From positions 29,473-93,472 of the forward strand of contig JBCBUE010000003.1 in assembly GCA_039818285.1 (NCBI GenBank): a DNA stretch of 64,000 nt. Direction: 5' to 3'. Shown one piece after another: positions 62,085 to 64,000 of the stretch. The notes under the pieces are model-generated. The model worked only from the letters and a program-made list of their open reading frames with translations. It searched no databases and was not told where the DNA came from. Numbering within the stretch: the first letter of the stretch is position 1; each line of letters starts with the position of its first letter. This DNA comes from JBCBUE01 sp039818285 (lineage in GTDB: Bacteria; Planctomycetota; Phycisphaerae; Phycisphaerales; Phycisphaeraceae). Position numbers and translations under genes: made by a program.

Positions 62085-63398
62085 TCAGAAGAAAGTCCGC
62101 AGCCGCAGCGTGAAAATAGCCGCGACGTCCTTGTCCTCTTCGTGCGGAAACCAGACCTGGATATCCGGCGTCAGCTGCACGCGCTTGGAGAGAGCGAAGC
62201 GGTAGAAGGTTTCGATCGCGAAGTCGTTCTCGCCGCCCGAGTCCTCGCTCTGCCAAGCGAGGCCCACGCCCGCCTTGTCGTCGGCAAACCCGAACGGCGA
62301 GAGGAACACGACGCCCGTGCCGCCTTGCTGGCCGAGGCGCCGGCGCTGCCCGTCGGACATGCCGTAGCGGAGGAACGCGCCGATGCCCAGGGGCGCGATC
62401 TCCTGGTCGAAGCTGAGCATCCAGCTCCACTGCTCGCCGTTGGTGGGGTTGTCCTGGGTGAACGTGCCGGTGAAGCGGTAGAAGCCCTTGCCCACGCCAT
62501 CGACGTCGGGCGTGAACGCGGCCATCCCGCCAAAGAAAAAGTCACCGTCGAAGACGGTGTTGAACCCGGTGGTGCGGTTGTTGGCGTTGGCGTCGTGCAT
62601 GCCGAAGCCAAACTGGACGGGCGCCTGCTTGGGCCGGTAGATGACGTTGTAGCCGAAGCCTTCCTGCGGGAAGCGTCGGTTGGGGCTGCCGTCGGCGATG
62701 GGCTGGGCCATGAACAGCAGCTTGTCGCTGCCGGCGTACAGGCTGGTGTCGAGGTATGAGCCCTGGTCAACCCGGCCGAGGCGGACGACGAGCTGGTTGT
62801 CGAACATCGCCTGCTCCCACCACAGCTGCAGGAGGGTGTTGAGCGCGACATCGGGGGCGACGCCCGAGTCGTTGATCTGGGCGTTGATGCCGATGTTGTC
62901 CGAGAGCTCACGCGGGGTCGTGCCGTGCCACTCGTCGCGGAAGCGGTAGAGCGTGCCGAGCGTGCCGCGGCCGTACCACTCGTCCGAGTCGAATGGCGTC
63001 CAGAGAGCGGGGATGTCGAGGTTCGAGAGAACCGAGGAGTTGTCCGAACCGCCGTTGGTGCCGGTCTGATAGAACTGCGTGAACGAGGGAGTGAAGTAGA
63101 TCGCGTAGTTGTTGATCAGGTTCTTGTCGATGTTGTCGAGGGTCTGCTTGCCGGTCTGAAAGGGTTCGCGGTCGAGCAACGGCAACAGGCCGTCGACGGT
63201 GCGCTGGTCGAGCTGCGTAACCTCGTCGCGGGTGATGACCTCGGGGTCGTCGTCGTCGGCCTGGCCGGGCAGCACGTAATCCGGCTCGGGCACGGGGCGG
63301 GCGGCCTCGTCGACGGCGTCGTTCTGGGCCAGGGCGACCGGCGAGAAGAGAAGAGCAGACAACGCGACAGCGACGCTCAACGCGGCGGTGTGGTTCAT
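62085..63398 (-). CDS. Carbohydrate-selective porin, OprB family
   Basis: 437 residues from ATG 63398, which gives a clean signal peptide (NHTAALSVAVALSALLFSP, then VALAQ). A short acidic segment (LPGQADDDDPEVITRDEV) precedes the barrel. The barrel shows the alternating pattern of outer-membrane beta strands and OprB-like stretches: WYGRGTLGTLYRFRDEW, QLVVRLGRVDQGSYLD, FYRFTGTFTQDNP and GVGLAWQSEDSGGENDFAIE. It ends in Phe (RLRTFF), the usual last residue for BAM insertion. It probably takes up sugars across the outer membrane. Longer starts at 63443 or 63461 would spoil the signal peptide. Confidence 0.83.
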   Translation of the reverse strand: MNHTAALSVAVALSALLFSPVALAQNDAVDEAARPVPEPDYVLPGQADDDDPEVITRDEVTQLDQRTVDGLLPLLDREPFQTGKQTLDNIDKNLINNYAIYFTPSFTQFYQTGTNGGSDNSSVLSNLDIPALWTPFDSDEWYGRGTLGTLYRFRDEWHGTTPRELSDNIGINAQINDSGVAPDVALNTLLQLWWEQAMFDNQLVVRLGRVDQGSYLDTSLYAGSDKLLFMAQPIADGSPNRRFPQEGFGYNVIYRPKQAPVQFGFGMHDANANNRTTGFNTVFDGDFFFGGMAAFTPDVDGVGKGFYRFTGTFTQDNPTNGEQWSWMLSFDQEIAPLGIGAFLRYGMSDGQRRRLGQQGGTGVVFLSPFGFADDKAGVGLAWQSEDSGGENDFAIETFYRFALSKRVQLTPDIQVWFPHEEDKDVAAIFTLRLRTFF

Positions 63399-63512
63399 GA
63401 GGTATCCCGGGCGACCCGAGCCTTTGCGTGGAAGAGATGACATGAAACGGGTATCGGCCAACTGCGCGGTTCGAGCGTACCGGCCGAAGCCGCTCGGGAC
63501 AAGCGTAACGCG

Positions 63513-64000
63513 TTACCGGCGAGGGTCGGCGCTCGACCCGCGCTCGCCGCGACGGAGTTGGGCGATGGTGCCGATAATCTTCGTGCCCGCCTTGTAAGAA
63601 CCGACGATCGAGCCGGAGATCTTGGATCGGCCGGCGTGACGCTTGCGGTAGGGCACGTCGATCTCGGTCACGCGCAGCCCGCGGGTGACGGCCTTGTACT
63701 GCATCTCGACGGTCCAGCCCCAGGTCGTGTCGGCCATGCCCAATCGATCCAGCGCGTCGACGGTGAGCGCCCGCATCGGGCCGAGGTCGCGGTAGCGTCG
63801 GCCGGTCGACCGGGCGATCAGGGCGCAGGCCAACCAGTTGCCGAAGCGCTGGTGCGGCTCGAGCGCGCCGGGCTCGGCGCGGGCGAAGCGTTGGCCGATC
63901 ACAAGGTCGGCCGAGCCGTCGATCAGCGGGGCGAGCAGGGCGGGCAGCTCGGCGGGGTCGTCGGAGAGGTCGGCGTCGAGCAAGCCGAAGTCGACCGGGG
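63513..64000 (-). CDS. Glycosyltransferase family 2 (DPM1-like), N-terminus beyond window
   Basis: At least 161 residues of the C-terminal part; the frame is open at the window edge. LLDADLSDDPAELPALLAPL (the DxD metal site of GT2, near the visible start) is followed by ADLVIGQRFARAEPGALEPHQRFGN and LGPMRALTVDALDRLGM, then TWGWTVEMQYKAVTRGLRV and EIDVPYRKRHAGRSKISGS, which is the acceptor region of polyprenyl-phosphate mannosyl/glucosyltransferases. No trans-membrane segment is seen in this part. It would move a sugar to a lipid carrier for cell-surface glycans. Confidence 0.88.
   Translation of the reverse strand, partial: PVDFGLLDADLSDDPAELPALLAPLIDGSADLVIGQRFARAEPGALEPHQRFGNWLACALIARSTGRRYRDLGPMRALTVDALDRLGMADTTWGWTVEMQYKAVTRGLRVTEIDVPYRKRHAGRSKISGSIVGSYKAGTKIIGTIAQLRRGERGSSADPRR

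Overview
The window is a GC-rich bacterial chromosome segment, densely coded on both strands. No phage, IS element, CRISPR array, rRNA or tRNA was recognised. The gene set suggests a Gram-negative, aerobic member of the Planctomycetota, probably Phycisphaerae. It includes a full alternative complex III cluster joined to a caa3-type oxidase, a PEP-CTERM-type glycosyltransferase, an RND pump, an OprB-like porin and several lipoproteins. This placement is inferred from gene content and base composition, not from a marker tree.

Layout. 1-4308: a truncated aldehyde dehydrogenase, an MFS transporter and a GyrB/ParE-type topoisomerase subunit. 4305-11484: five tandem paralogues that join a multi-pass membrane domain to a SpoIIE/PP2C phosphatase. 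11478-15899: DUF1232 protein, leuB, an M28 peptidase lipoprotein, a CbiX-like chelatase and a BaiN/HI0933 flavoprotein. 15900-16857: a lower-GC islet with two small genes. 16858-21256: pyk, a glycosyltransferase, a PrcB-like lipoprotein and trmB. 21257-30610: a CarH-like B12 regulator, a dienelactone hydrolase, a TrkA-N protein, a PhzF-like enzyme, a HicB-like/membrane pair, a YhcH protein, an HDAC-like deacetylase, thrS and a SMUG1-like uracil-DNA glycosylase. 30682-39235: an RND efflux operon and two ankyrin-repeat genes. 39285-46718: a small membrane protein, acs, a YacP/NYN protein, citrate synthase, an AroD-AroE fusion and a SurA/PpiC-like protein. 46912-61952: actABCDEF, a 97-aa protein, an SCO1-like protein and coxBACD. 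62085-64000: a porin and a partial glycosyltransferase.

The respiratory cluster reads as one system. Alternative complex III would oxidise quinol and pass electrons through its haem subunits to the haem c of CoxB and then to the A2-type oxidase; the SCO1-like protein would load CuA. acs and gltA feed acetate carbon into the TCA cycle.

Two regulatory patterns stand out. First, twelve genes carry TANNNT exactly six bases before the start codon, the classic signature of leaderless mRNAs; it also settles several starts. Second, the two ankyrin genes have related 5' leaders in which CCTTCTTTC can pair with the Shine-Dalgarno sequence around a hairpin with a conserved GCGGAC loop. This is a candidate undescribed translational control element.
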